Shown: positions 36,733-48,273 of the stretch, in pieces
How positions within the stretch are numbered: position 1 is the first letter of the stretch
How the letters are laid out: every line of letters begins with the position of its first letter
From: Carnegiea gigantea
Lineage: Eukaryota > Streptophyta > Magnoliopsida > Caryophyllales > Cactaceae
Direction of reading: 5' to 3'
Assembly (NCBI GenBank): GCA_029747015.1
Contig: JAKOGI010000142.1
Span: forward strand, 707,501 to 771,500
Length of the DNA: 64,000 bases
The notes under the pieces: generated by a model
The model's database searches: none
Seen by the model: only the letters and a program-made list of their open reading frames with translations
What the model was told of the DNA's origin: nothing
Translations under genes and position numbers: made by a program

Positions 36733-37493
36733 GAAGAGAAGGGGAGTTTCGAATATGAAAGCTGTAATTTTTTTTAATTAATTAAATTAATGAGCATAAG
36801 TTTGACCACTTTAGTAATATGCGTTTACTTGTTACACAATGCACACTCATCAATAGTGTTTTTTTTTTTTTTTTTTTTTTTGGGGAGGACTGGAAGAGGA
36901 TGTTAATATAGACTTTTATAGAGGTTTTATCAATTGAGTTAACTGGTTTTTATAGATTAATAGCTACATGATTAGGAAAATATCATCTGCCATTTAAGAG
37001 GTTGATGATTCAGCTAATTGTAAGTGTCGGAAGCCTAAAGGCATGTATAAGTATTAATTACGATTTAAAGGATTTCATATGACTAAATACACCGTAGAAG
37101 GAATACATTATTACATTCATTTTTGTAACATATGGCTAAAAAAGTCATTGTTAAAAACTTAAACGTTCTTGATGCATATTGGACATCATGTTAATTAAAG
37201 TTGTGAAAGGTTTGGTGTGCTTTCTTTACAATGTTTTTTTTTTACTTGTTAGTAAAAATTAACCTATATGAGAAAGCGATCAAATTGATACGAAGTTTAC
37301 TACCCATATATGAACTGCTTGAATAGAATCCCAAATCTCGAGTAATTTCCGATGGCAACTAGAGTCGCCAGTAATTAATTGCACACCCAAGCCCAAAGTC
37401 TATTCGATGGCAGACGAATGTGAGAGAGACCGATGCTTTTTTTTTTTGGAGATTTACAAAGAATTAATATGTATCTAATCTGTCTTATTAACG

Positions 37494-37757
37494 CTCCTTA
37501 AATATTTATCCGTTAACCTAATCCTATTCAAATATCTAGAAAGCGGAATGTTCATCGTAGTACTGGGAGAACTCATAGGACGAGGTCTAACCACTCTCCA
37601 ACACTTAGGTGGTGTGTGACCACTCAAACTCTTGAGTCGGACGACACTGTGCTCCCGTGGAGAAATTTACCCGACTAAAACACGAAATGTGATTATTGTT
37701 TACCTAATTGATCAAGAGTTAATATTACAATACCAAAATTAAGATGAAAAATATTTT
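37494..37757. repeat. 264-bp direct repeat, right copy
   Basis: Second copy of the 35457-35720 repeat, same orientation and same length, 2.04 kb away. The small gene 36206-36610 and its promoter lie between the two. Confidence 0.9.
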
Positions 37758-38324
37758 CAAAAACATGCGAAAATGGACTTCAAATATGGAAGAAAACCCC
37801 TTCCATTATGTAAAATAAATATAAACATTTTTGAGAAAGCATTTTTGTATAGAAGTAAATTAAGATTTCCTATAAATAACGACTATATTAAACTGTGAAA
37901 TTTTAAAACTCTTTCAAACATCTCAATTTGAACTCTGTCTACATTTTTAATCAAAAACAAAAAAAACTCTATCTGCATTTATTATTTTTATTTATCCAAC
38001 TTACCAAAAAGGTGAAAAAAAGTATACATATATAGGACTCAATTAGGTTTCGTAGATTAGTTACTACACCCTATGGATGACTTTGATTTTCTCCATAACC
38101 ATGTGAGTGACCACTAATCAATATGTCAAAGCAGCACAGAATCAATTAAAGATTTGATCTTGTTTTTTCCACTTGAACAATAATAATGACGACAGTTTCT
38201 CCCATCAAAATGTGCAACTACTGAAAAAAATAAATTATTATTCACTAGGTACTATACTAGCACTGAAAAAATTAAGTAATTAATTAAACATTTGTGTTGA
38301 CAGAAACGGCTAGCACACTAGAGC

Positions 38325-38525
38325 TGATAAAGTCTAACTTATTATGGTAACACAATTCGAATCTGATCTAACCTGACCAATTTTGATCTGAAGTCTACAC
38401 GATTTAATCAGTTAGTGTGAAAACTTTTTATTTTTCAATTTTGAGCAAATTTAAGCTATTTTCAAGGTTGACATGAAATTGACTTGCTTATTAAATGGGC
38501 TGATTCAGCCTGACCTGTTTCCCCA
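38325..38525 (-). mobile_element. Degenerate MITE related to 58451-58694
   Basis: Read on the minus strand it follows the 58.5 kb element: a CAGG(T)-rich end, TTAATAAG, TCAATTTC, CAACCTTGAAAA, AAATTTGCTCAAAATTGAAA and GTTTTCACACTAA in the same order. Ends are worn. Confidence 0.6.
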
Positions 38526-38533
38526 CCTCTATA

Positions 38534-38649
38534 ACAATAACAAAAACAACTCTCAGTGTGGGTCTCGCTTTTATAGGGTCAGCAAAGATCTAGATGTAGA
38601 CAATCTTATCTTTATCGATAATTCTATAGGTGAAGAGGCTGATTTCCCA
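38534..38649 (-). mobile_element. Au/TS-type SINE, second copy
   Basis: ACAATAACAAAAACAAC then CTCTCAGTGTGGGTCTCGC and ATCTAGATGTAGACAATCTT, as in the 34.3 kb copy. Flanked by ACCTCTATA (left) and AACTCTATA (right), an 8 of 9 match that I read as the target duplication. It landed at the edge of the MITE to its left. Confidence 0.65.
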
Positions 38650-38659
38650 ACTCTATAGT

Positions 38660-40571
38660 ACACTAAAATTACTTAAATAGTTTAATTAAATAATTAAATA
38701 AAGTACTACTGCTAATTAAAATATGAAGGAAGGATATGATGATGATGATCAGGCCAATTGGACCTACGAATGCAGCTAAAGGTAGGGTCAGAAGAAAATG
38801 GCGGAAATTTTGGATCAGCATTTTAATTTAAAATTTTAAAAATAATTAATGAATTCGTTAGGGGGTGATTCACATGATTATCCACGTGACATAGGGAATC
38901 GGAGCGTCAAATTAGGCAGAATTAGGATGTTTTTCAATGGATTTTGAGAGTTTGATGAAAGTAATTTAAGACATTAATTAATTATATTTAATTTTTTCTA
39001 GCCAAAGTTGACAATGACGACTTTCTTTCCACACAAGCTGATTCCTTTCGGCTTAAAAGGCCTCAAGGATTTGTATCGAAATATATACCGTACTCTTAAG
39101 AGCATATACTTTTATAAACTACATTAATATTATATATCGAAAATTATCTATAAAACAAAATATATTGTTGAGAAAATATATATACTTTATAAGAGCATTG
39201 TCGGCCTAAGTTTCGAAAATTAAAACTCAGACTTGCCACATTTGCAAAAGTTTCACTTTTCTAGATTCTATCATTTTTTAACCAATAAAATTCATTCGTA
39301 GATAATTAAATTAAATATTTATCATGAAACCCACCTCATAAACACAGTCTTTTTTTAATCAGTTAAATAATATTTTAAGGAAAAAAAACAAAAAACAAAA
39401 AACAAAAAATACACAAGAAGACAAAACAAATGGAATGAGGGAATGAACGCTACTTCACTCCGCCTCGCATGTCTCCAGCCGTGTCCATATGGCTGGGGAT
39501 GACCTAAGTGGGAGTATATACTCTTAGATATATGACATATATTATCGATCTGTACGGGCAGGAACCACGCATAAAATTATCCACTTTTCACATATAGACT
39601 AAGAAAACTGTGCTTACACCTACAATCTAGTTTTCTTATAAATTACATCAAAACTATATTACCCTTCTTTGCCTTTTTTTTGTGTGTGTGTGTGATGGAA
39701 TATTTATTAAATTACTCTTCCAATCTCTTGATGAGTCCACCATAGAAAACAATCCCAAAATTATTGTAGTTTTCTCCCTTTTATTTTGCCACATAAGGCT
39801 ATCATTAGCCTAGTCTCTTAGAGGCTCTTTGGACCTGACAGTGACGTATAAAATAGCAAAGTAGTAAAGTTTAAAAGAATACATCATACACAAAGTTTTA
39901 AAACTGATGGATAAAATTGTATGCCTTGTATGCTTTTAAAGTAGTAAACTACATGGTTTCAGTTAATGAACTAATCCTTTATTCCAAACTAATATTTGTC
40001 TTAACATATAAAAAGATACAATATAGATAAAATTCGACCCTACGTAGGACCTCGTGTAGGTAGGGCTCTGTAATGGAAGCTCTTTACACTTTAGTAATGA
40101 TTGTTTCAAAGACAATCATCCGTTTACTTTGTTGGATCTCCCAAATATCTATATTTTCATGCCCCGAAGCATATCCCGGGGCTATAGTTAGTTCCCAAAC
40201 TATGGTATAACTTTGTGTATTTATTTATGAGACTGTCATATAAAATTAATTCGTTGCATTGATATTTTATTAGCGATCACATTAGAGGGAAAAAAAGAGA
40301 TTGTTTTTCAGTTAATTACGAGATTTACTAGGAACATGAATCAGTATAAGATCACTGCATATATATATACGCGCAATTTTTGTTTAAAAAAATAAATTAC
40401 ACTAGAATAATCGATTCAATATCTACATATATATTTTTAAAAAAAAAAAAACAATATGAGAATCGCTTTCTAGTCACAGAAAATTGGAGCAAAAAACCAG
40501 ATAAGTGGGGGGAAAATGAGCAAATTTTAAAGAAAAATGAAACAAGGTGCAAGGAGGAGGAGAGTTCAGAA
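38660..40571. other. AT-rich spacer
   Basis: No gene recognised. Open frames are short and AT-biased. The right 200 bp are likely the 3' UTR of the arabinogalactan peptide gene. Confidence 0.5.
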
Positions 40572-42951
40572 TTAATGGAGCAAGTAGGTTAGTGCAAGTG
40601 CAACGAGCAACAAGACGTACGCAATCCCCAGGTCAATTCTCGAGCCTGCATTGCCAAATAAGAAAAAGAAAAACAAAAATCAGAAAAACCAAACCCTCAA
40701 AAACCTTAAACTTAAAGATTGATAAAATCGACTGGTATTGAATTATCTGATTAAAATAGTTTGTATACAAACAACGAAAAATGTGACAGAAAATTAATTT
40801 TCTATGAAAAATGATTTTTCAAGAAAGGCATTTTTCTTCCAATCAAACACTATCTTGTGCCTATAAGTTAATTTTAGTGTACTTGTATTCGGAAATCTTG
40901 AAAATACTAAAATTAATTTTAGTATTTTCAAGATTTTCGAATAGAAATATAAGTTGCCACTTTCATTGGACAGTCATAACACAACATAGCTACTATAACT
41001 GTACAACAACCAACTACGATAATGTAATGACCAAACTTAAAATAGAGGCCCTGTTCTTTTCGTAGGTCGTATTGGATTTACAAACCTCAACTCACTTCAA
41101 CCAATTTCAACCCACTTCAACCAACTTCAACCCACCTGAAAGAAAATATCAACCTCAACCCACTTCAACTCACTTCAACCTATCTCAACCAACTTCAACC
41201 TACCTCAACCTACTTCAATCCACTTCAACCGACTTCAACTCACCCTTTCATAATTTTAATAAATATGCAAAGTGTCATGTGAGATTTAATTATTTTTGCA
41301 AAGTAGTTTGATTTGAAAACAGTGGAAATTTATGAGTAAATTAGGGTGGGTAAAAGGGTGAAGTAGGTTAAGATACGTTGAAGTACGTTGAGGTGGGTTG
41401 AAGTACATTGAAGTGGGTTAAATTTTTTAACGTGATAAATTAAACTTGATTAAAATAATGAAAGTAGATTGAAGTGGGTTGAAATTGGTATTTTAGAATT
41501 GACCCACGAAAAGAACAGGACCTAAAAAAATTAGGAAAAAAAAAAGTACTTCTTCTGCAACTATGAAATTTGATAATTTCTTATCATGTTCAAAATTCAT
41601 AAATTTGGGAATCATTCAGTTTCTAATTGCAATTTGTAAACGTGAGACACAGATGAAGACCTTGAGATGTGGAAATGATTACAGGAATGCATCGCACAAA
41701 TTAAACAACGCATATCAGTGCCACGTCCTATATTTTAAAATTAACAACAAATTTATATTGTTGATATATTTTGTAACAATTATGATCATATTATTTTCTT
41801 ATGTTACATCTGAGTTTTTCGAATATGAGCCTGTTATTTTCGTGGATAAATTGGGATGGGTAAAATGGTAAGGTGGGTTGAAGTAGATTGAGGTGGGTTG
41901 AAGTAGGTTGAATTTTTTTAATGTCATAAATTAGACTTTAGTTGATAGTAGAAGTGGGTTAAAGTGGGTTTAAATATATTGAAGTGGGTTGAGATTGGTA
42001 TTTTCAAATTTATCCATGAAAAAAAAGGCCCGTATATAAAAAGTTGTCATTAACAAATTTCGTAATTCAAATCGTCAAAAATAATTGACAAATTGTGCCA
42101 GCCTCCAACTTCTAGAAAAATAGTTATAAAATTATGAAATTACCATTCTGCGAAAAAATGCACTGAAAATTAAGTAACTTCATAAATTATCACACATAAT
42201 TACATTCTCATTATTTTAACCCACTTCAACCCACCACAAAAAAATATACCAACTTCAACCCACTTCAACCAACTTCAATCCACTTCAATCCACTTCAACC
42301 CACCGCAAAAAAAAAAAACCAATTTCAACCCACCTCAACCTTCTTCCGAATACAAGTATAAGTTGCCACTTTCATTGGATGGTCATAACACAATGTAACT
42401 ACTATAATTGTACAACAACCAACTACGATAATGTAATGACCAAGCTTAAGATAGAGCTAACCCATTTGATCTACATGTACGCGCTGTCACGCTTGCTCTG
42501 ACCAAACTAAATTTCCACCATAATTATTTGTACACAAATTCTTGTATCAGATAGACTCACATAAATTTATTCTGAAATCGCCTATGTGGCAAATCATTTT
42601 TCTTTTAAATTTATCTGACGGTTAATAAGTATATATGTAAAATGTTCACGATATAAGTTATTGTGAAACAGTCGTCCATGAGCTTTTATTTACAATTCAC
42701 AAAAGCAGTTTTCCTGCACAAAAAAAAGAAAGAAAACAAAAATCAAGTTCAATTATTTAGGGGATAGAGAGACAGAATATACCGTCATTAGAAGGGGGAA
42801 AGGGGGCAGGAGAAGAAGACGAGTCCCTCTGGGCATGGCTAACTCCGAAATGAAGAGCCATCATCATCAAAAGTCCAATCAAAGGAAGAAAAATCGCAAA
42901 TGATGATGATGATGATGATCTCATGATCGATGCTGCATCGCCACCGTTCAT
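40572..42951 (-). CDS. Arabinogalactan peptide (GPI-anchored AG peptide), two exons
   Basis: Exon 1 is 42783-42951 and exon 2 is 40572-40645; 243 nt, 80 aa. Exon 2 encodes only 23 residues plus stop, so it was found by looking for the family C-terminus. A signal peptide (hydrophobic FAIFLPLIGLLMMMALHF, cleavage near SHAQ) is followed by a tiny mature peptide with SPAPFPPS, the kind of Ala/Ser-Pro context that is hydroxylated and arabinogalactosylated. After the splice comes IDLGIAYVLLLVALALTYLLH, the hydrophobic GPI-attachment tail typical of AGP16/20/22/41-type peptides. The junction is GAC G|GTATAT ... TGCAG|GC, in phase. The products sit on the outer plasma membrane and wall face. The 2.1 kb intron is long for so small a gene and holds several MITEs. 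No missing family feature. Confidence 0.92.
40893..40936. repeat. Perfect 44-bp palindrome in the AG-peptide intron
   Basis: AAATCTTGAAAATACTAAAA is mirrored as its exact complement around TTAA at the centre. Imperfect symmetry extends outward (TTGTATTCG / CGAATAGAAATA). Confidence 0.9.
40951..41047. repeat. 97-bp duplicated intron segment, copy 1
   Basis: Matches 42360-42456 with about 8 mismatches and no gaps (AAGTTGCCACTTTCATTGGA start; ACTACGATAATGTAATGACC inside). Here it ends exactly where a MITE begins. Confidence 0.85.
41046..41523. mobile_element. MITE, AGGCCCTGTTCTTTT family, full copy
   Basis: 478 bp between AGGCCCTGTTCTTTTCGT and ACGAAAAGAACAGGACCT, inverted ends with one mismatch. 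The left subterminal part is a 10-bp repeat array (ACTTCAACCN) and the right part its complement (GGGTTGAAGT). No coding capacity. Confidence 0.85.
41827..42031. mobile_element. MITE, AGGCCCTGTTCTTTT family, short copy
   Basis: About 205 bp: GAGCCTGTTATTTTCGTGGA at the left, TCCATGAAAAAAAAGGCCC at the right, with GGGTTGAAGTAG repeats inside. Confidence 0.7.
42208..42352. repeat. 10-bp ACTTCAACCC array, MITE fragment
   Basis: About ten imperfect units of CCACTTCAAC, broken by A-runs; matches the subterminal arrays of the AGGCCCTGTTCTTTT MITEs but has no intact ends. Confidence 0.7.
42360..42456. repeat. 97-bp duplicated intron segment, copy 2
   Basis: Second copy of 40951-41047; here the sequence continues past GATAGAG into CTAACCC without a MITE, so it shows an unoccupied version of the site. 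Confidence 0.85.
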
Positions 42952-43121
42952 CTTGATGATCTTCCGAATTAATCAGGGCTTAATTTTGATCTGCCAAATA
43001 AATAGCAAGATCAGAGCTAATTAATTGATTTGATCACAGATGATACGAGTCCTGAATCTAACTTTTCCTTCTAAATTTGTCGGATAAATTTTGGGTCTGC
43101 GCTGCTTTATCAACATCTGAA

Positions 43122-43137
43122 TTTTATATATATATAC
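43122..43137 (-). promoter_or_regulatory. TATA box of the arabinogalactan peptide gene
   Basis: An uninterrupted TA run (TATATATATATA on either strand) lies about 175 bp upstream of the ATG at 42951. It is the only good TATA candidate in this upstream region. Confidence 0.5.
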
Positions 43138-43197
43138 GCACACACATAGAGAGGAGAGAAAAATCAGAGGGAGGAAGATGAGGGGGAGCTTCATGTT

Positions 43198-43368
43198 CAA
43201 TTCGTGTGTGTGAAATATTTGACTAATGACCCGACCCGAAGACCCAACGCGGATGTGATCTGGGCTGTTTTGGCCTGTGCCGTTTCCTCCAATTCGTGTG
43301 TGTGGAGTATTTGGCTGATAACCCGACCCGGGTGTGGTCTGGCCCGTTTTGACCTGTGCCATTTCATG
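43198..43368. repeat. 92-bp tandem duplication upstream of the AG-peptide gene
   Basis: CAATTCGTGTGTGTG..ATATTTG, ACCCGACCCG and CTGTGCC(G/A)TTTC occur twice at a 92-bp offset (43198 and 43290), the second copy shortened by a small deletion. It lies 60-230 bp upstream of the TATA box. Confidence 0.8.
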
Positions 43369-43369
43369 T

Positions 43370-46070
43370 CCTGTATTTGAATACTTCGGCCACAAGACCT
43401 TGAGTTTTTTTAAATATCATTTTAATCCTTAAAATAAATTTTCTTTCTTTTTTCCTCGAGTTTTTAGTGTACCCTTCAATCGTTCTAGAACGTTTGATTT
43501 TCAAGGTCGCTTCCTCGTGGCCTACTCTCTTTTGTTTTGGGGGATGCTTTTATGGTATAGATTCGACCACTTTAAAATATATAGAGGGCATTTTTTTTTA
43601 AAGTCGAGATGTAATAGAAATAATAAAGCGAAGAAGAATATGTGTGATTTATATTGTATCTATTATCACTCGTTTAGTTCAATTGAGAAATGACAGTTGT
43701 TTATTTTAGTATCTGGGCAAGTGTAGTGATTTTCACCAAACGGTAATTACAAAGTTATACGGTGACTCCCGCAATGTTAGCTATACATTGACGATGTATA
43801 ATATACAGCGTTAGTTTTGATTTTTCATATTGCCATTGAAATTTAATGTTTTGTATTGTTACAATTTTGATCAATTACTTGAAATAATTCTCAAGGTCAT
43901 TTGTAAAATGTCAAAATTCTTCCCTTAATTAAATTGAAGATCTAAAAAGAAACACTAAAAAGAAAAAAAAAAAAAAAGAATGAAATCAATCTACTCATGA
44001 AGGCCTAACTAACCTAGGCCTCCCTTCCTCTCCTCCAAGAAAACCCTAGTCTCATTCCCTTTGAAGGGACTGCCATCGATACTTTTGTCAATAGCAAGCC
44101 CTATTTTGATTGATTTCTAAGCCAATCGGTAGTTTAATATTAGTTTTTCTATAAATAAAGCTTGTCTCTTCACATGTAAGAGCTTTATTTTATCCTTTTA
44201 TGGAAGTATTAATCATCTCTTTATAGGAGTTGTATTCAATTGGTTTGGTCTAAGACATTAGATGAAAATCGATTTTCAAATCGCTACAGCACAGGCACAA
44301 ATTGTGAGGTCTTCTATCAAAAGTAAAAGTGTAAAATCATAAAGATTATTCACGACAAAAATGTCATACTTTCAAATCCGAATGTTAGTAAGATTTGTAT
44401 TAATTATTTGAAAGTTGAATTTCATATTTATATTTTAGTTGTACAATTGTTCATTCATGATTTTCATTATAAGTACCATTTGGCGCATTATTAATGAAAT
44501 AGTTATGTTTTATTTCCAACCCCCAAAAAAAACCCATCCTAAACTCCAAAGTTTCCGGTCTCAGGGCGAGAGGTTGATGCATCTTGGGCCTCTTGGTTGC
44601 TAATTTATTTTTTCGTTTATGTTATAATAATTCATTTATTTCGAATTTTTGTTGGTTAGTTGAATGTAAAATGATAGGAGTTATATATGATATAGTATAT
44701 TATTTTTGGTTACACATTTATTGAGATTTATTCCTTTTAGAAAATACAATTTTGATTTCAAGAAAATTACGAAAATTAACAAATCATATTCAATCCTGTC
44801 AAATGCACAATGCGCAGTACAAAAGTTGAGGTAATTGCCATGGTTACCATTTGATGGAAGTTACTTTATCGTAGGTTATATTAACTGGAGAGGATAGAAA
44901 AGGTTACTCAAATTTATATCCGAAAATTTGTGTGATATATCAAAAATGTGACTCTAATTAAAAAAACGAATAAAAAAATTAAATATGTGAATTTTTTTAA
45001 TTTTATTTTTGGTAAGGAAATGAATAATTCATTGATCATCTATAGTATGCCATACGGCACTTACAATGCATATTCGACTAATGAAAATACAATCTTTAAT
45101 ATCAAAATCATATCCCAATATCAAAAATACTAACTTGAAATACACTGATCGCTCGTCTTCCCACTTTCGCTGCTTCTTGATACAGCCTGTGGAAGAAACC
45201 CACAAATCTATGACAATTTCTTGACTGATGTTGATTTGTTGATCGATTGTATCACTCTTGAGCGAAATATTCTTCTAACACCAAAGATTATAGGTGAAAG
45301 GCGAAACTCCATGAAAGCACCGCTTTAACATTATAATTGATCAATTCCTTCCAAACTCAGAAAGACACACAACAAGATAAGAACAGACAGATAATAAAAC
45401 TCTCACAATTGGAGAGACATAAACAACTCTCACAAAAGGAGAGATTGGTTAATCTCCCAATTGGAAAGACTACAACTAAACTTACAAATGATACTAAGAT
45501 GAAAGCAAAGAAAAGTTGGAAATGGCCGGAGAATCGGCCATCCCCTCATTCACCTTCAATTCGGGAAAAAAATTACCACTATTAGTATTGGCAACGGTGG
45601 AAAGAGGGAAGACAAGTTGGAGAGAAAAACTGCTCACGTCTCACGGAAGAGGGGGCTAAAAACTAAATATGTGAATTGATGATTTAATTTCTATACTTAC
45701 ATTAAAAAAATACATATACACCTTAACCCCCCCCCCCCAAAAAAAAAATCACCTGATAGAGTTTATTTTGTTGGCTTTCTCCATGGCAACTGCCTAAACA
45801 TCCATCTAGATTCTGGAGCTTTGTAACATATATTTAGACGAATGAGGATCAATCCTTTTCAGGTGAAGTACCCTCAGGGACATTCTAGAGAGTGCACGAA
45901 CAAATTTTGCCCCCAAAAAAATTTAAAGAAATTAAAATGCGAAGAATGGCATGTAAAAATAATTGGATAAACACAAAATTTTAATATGAAAAGAATTGTG
46001 ATATGAGAATTGCCCAAAAAAAAAAAAAAACAAACTAGAATATATGATCACAATTAATGACATGACAATT
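43370..46070. other. Spacer with no recognised gene
   Basis: AT-rich. 43,990-44,530 has an AAACCCTAG-containing start and an A-run after AACCCCC at its end, loosely like a deleted LINE or retrocopy, not proven. 45,130-45,650 has CTCTCACAATTGGAGAGA words suggestive of an old retroelement. A C12A10 tract lies at 45727-45748. Confidence 0.4.
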
Positions 46071-46076
46071 AAGGGT

Positions 46077-46385
46077 CTCTTCTGTTAAGCGGTTAGCGGT
46101 TGAAAGCAGTTGTGAATGGTTGTGGACAGTTATGAGCAGTTGTGATTAGCAGTTAGTAGTTATGAGCAGTTTGGAGTAGCTCTAAGCAGTTTGGAGGCGA
46201 TTAGATTAGCGATTGTAAAATAATGTAAGCAGTTGGTAGTTGCAGGCGATTCGAAGCGATTGGGAGCAGAAGAGAGCTGTTGGAAGCGCTTGAGAACAGT
46301 TAGGAGTGATCAGAATTAACAGTTAGTAATTCAAAGGTTTGAGAGTAGTTGAAAGCAGTTGCGGTTAGATAAATGCTGAAACAAA
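46077..46385. repeat. AGCAGTTG/AGCGGTTAGCGG-rich element
   Basis: About 300 bp made of imperfect GAGCAGTTG and GCGATT words with 8-12 bp spacing, beginning TTAAGCGGTTAGCGGTTG and ending GCAGTTGCGGTTAGATAA. Probably the subterminal region of a hAT-like MITE. Confidence 0.5.
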
Positions 46386-46611
46386 TGACAGAGGATGCAC
46401 GCACTTGGAGCCTTGTTTTAGATAATCGAAAAACTAACCAAAATTCTACATAAAGCTTCTAAAAAATTTTAAAGCCAACCTTTGTAATAATCAATTAAAA
46501 CAATCAAAATATTAAAAAATCTAAAGTAAAACATCATTATAGCACACGAATATTCAAGAGGCGCAAGATTTGAGATATAATATAGTTAGGTACTTGGTTT
46601 TAACTACTAAA

Positions 46612-46800
46612 GACCCGTTCTTGTCTTTAATAAATTTTAATTTATCAACTTTAATTTATTTCAACTCACTTTACGAATTTTAATTAAAAATATCAATTTT
46701 AATTAACTTCAACTCACTTCAACGTACTATTTTAACCAACTTCATCATATGAAAAATATATTAACTTCAACTAATTTCAACTCACTTCAATCATAATAAG
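46612..46800. mobile_element. Degenerate AGGCCCTGTTCTTTT-family MITE
   Basis: Starts AGACCCGTTCTTGTC and continues with repeated AACTTCAACTCACTTCAA; no right end recognised. Confidence 0.45.
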
Positions 46801-47109
46801 CACAAATTTCTGTGGAAAGAAAAATGTTTTTCAGTTTTTTGTTTGTTTTAATGGAAGATGGGGTGGGGACATTGTATTATAAAAAAATTAATAGAAAAAC
46901 AACACCTACACATTTGGATAGGACATTTTTCTCTTCAAAATACGTTCTCGGTTTTGATTTCGAGTTTCGTTTTAGGAACCGAAACCAAAACCAATTGAAC
47001 TGGTTTCTTAACATCAGCAGCCAGAATCGAAACCGTTTGACTAGTTTTCAATTGTGAAACCTGGCCCATTTAATTGATTTTAGTTCTATTTAATTTTAAT
47101 GTACCTGTT

Positions 47110-47477
47110 AGATCACTTCCAGTGGAAGGCTCGCAGGCCAAATTGGAGGAGAGAGAAAGCTCATGAGTTCGGGAGAACTATGCACTAGATGTCTTGTGGT
47201 TCGTGGCTCGCGGGAAAACATAGCCTTTTTTCTTGATTTTTTTTCTTTTAAATATTTTTAATTAGTTTTTATTTTTTATTTTTAATTTTAAAAATAAAGT
47301 TGTGCGTTATAGAGTGGATCCACGTGTATTATTTTATTTGGTGAGTCAAAGTGGTTAGCCATTCATTGAAGGGAAGAAGGATTGTGAGCCAAAAAGTTGG
47401 CTCATAAGCTAATGTGGCAGAGGTAGATCCCACTGATGAGCCAAAAAAATGGCTCACCACTGGGAATGCTTAGACAT
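47110..47477 (+). mobile_element. GGCTCACCACTGG-type MITE, copy E1
   Basis: Begins CACTTCCAGTGGAAGGCTCG and ends GGCTCACCACTGGGAATGC; inside are TATTATTTTATTTGGTGAG and ATGTGGCAGAGGTAG(A)TCCCAC shared with E2-E4. Confidence 0.7.
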
Positions 47478-47889
47478 GCTAACCCCTACTCATGACTCAT
47501 GAGCTTGCTCGACGAGCTCATGTAGCGGCTGGCTCGTGGGGCAAAAAAGAGGAGAGAGAAAGGGGGTGAGACGGGGGAATAGCTGCACCAATTGGCTCAC
47601 GGCTCGCGGGGAGACTCGGGGCTGTGAGCTGGCTCGCGGATCTTTTTTTCTTTTTTTCTTTTTTAAATGCTTTTAATTAGTTTTTTTAATTCTAAAAACA
47701 AAGTTTTGTGGTATAAAATGAGTTTATGGGTATTATTTTATTTGGTGAACTAAAGTGGTGAGCCAGAGTGGTGAGCCTTACATCGAAGAGAGGGAGGATT
47801 GTAAGCCAAAAAGTTAGCTCACAAGCTGATGTGATAGAGGTAGGCCCCACTGGTAAGCTAAAAAAATGCCTCACCATTGAGAATGCTTA
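47478..47889 (+). mobile_element. GGCTCACCACTGG-type MITE, copy E2
   Basis: Same orientation as E1. Contains GGTGAGACGGGGGAATAGC, ATGGGTATTATTTTATTTGG and TGATAGAGGTAGGCCCCAC; ends CTCACCATTGAGAATGC. Directly abuts E3. Confidence 0.75.
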
Positions 47890-48273
47890 GAGCATTGCTA
47901 GTGATGAGCCATTTTTTGGCTCACCAAAGGGAGCCTACCTCTACCACATCAGTTTATGATCCAGTTTTTTGGCTCATAATTTTCCCTCTCCAACAAAAGA
48001 TTCACCAATTTAGCTCACCAAATAAAATAATACCTATGGACCCACTCTATAATACACAACTTTATTTTTAGAATTTTTAAAAAAGAAAAACTAATAAAAA
48101 AATTAAAAAATAAAAAAGAAAGCCACAAAAGCCCCGTGAGCCTACTTCCATTCACGAGCTTCCCCGCAAGACATACGCTACGAGGCCATTGTTGGAGAAC
48201 GTTTCCCTCCCTCGCCTCTTTCTCTCTCCTCTGAATTTCCTCACGAGCCGTCCACTGGACGTGCCATGCTAAC
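47890..48273 (-). mobile_element. GGCTCACCACTGG-type MITE, copy E3 (inverted)
   Basis: Starts GAGCATTGCTAGTGATGAGC and runs as the reverse complement of E2 (GGGAGCCTACCTCTACCACA, CCAAATAAAATAATACCTAT). Ends near CGTCCACTGGACGTGCC. Confidence 0.75.

Noticed and set aside
35457..37757. LTR retrotransposon with 264-bp LTRs
   Set aside because: The repeats lack TG..CA ends, no primer-binding or polypurine site is evident, and the interior holds an antisense host-type gene with its own TATA box.
41072..41311. Peptide rich in THFNQFQPTSTNF repeats
   Set aside because: Translation of the 10-bp MITE array, not a gene.
42208..42352. CRISPR-like short repeats
   Set aside because: Units are 10 bp with no regular unique spacers, in a plant genome, and belong to a MITE family.
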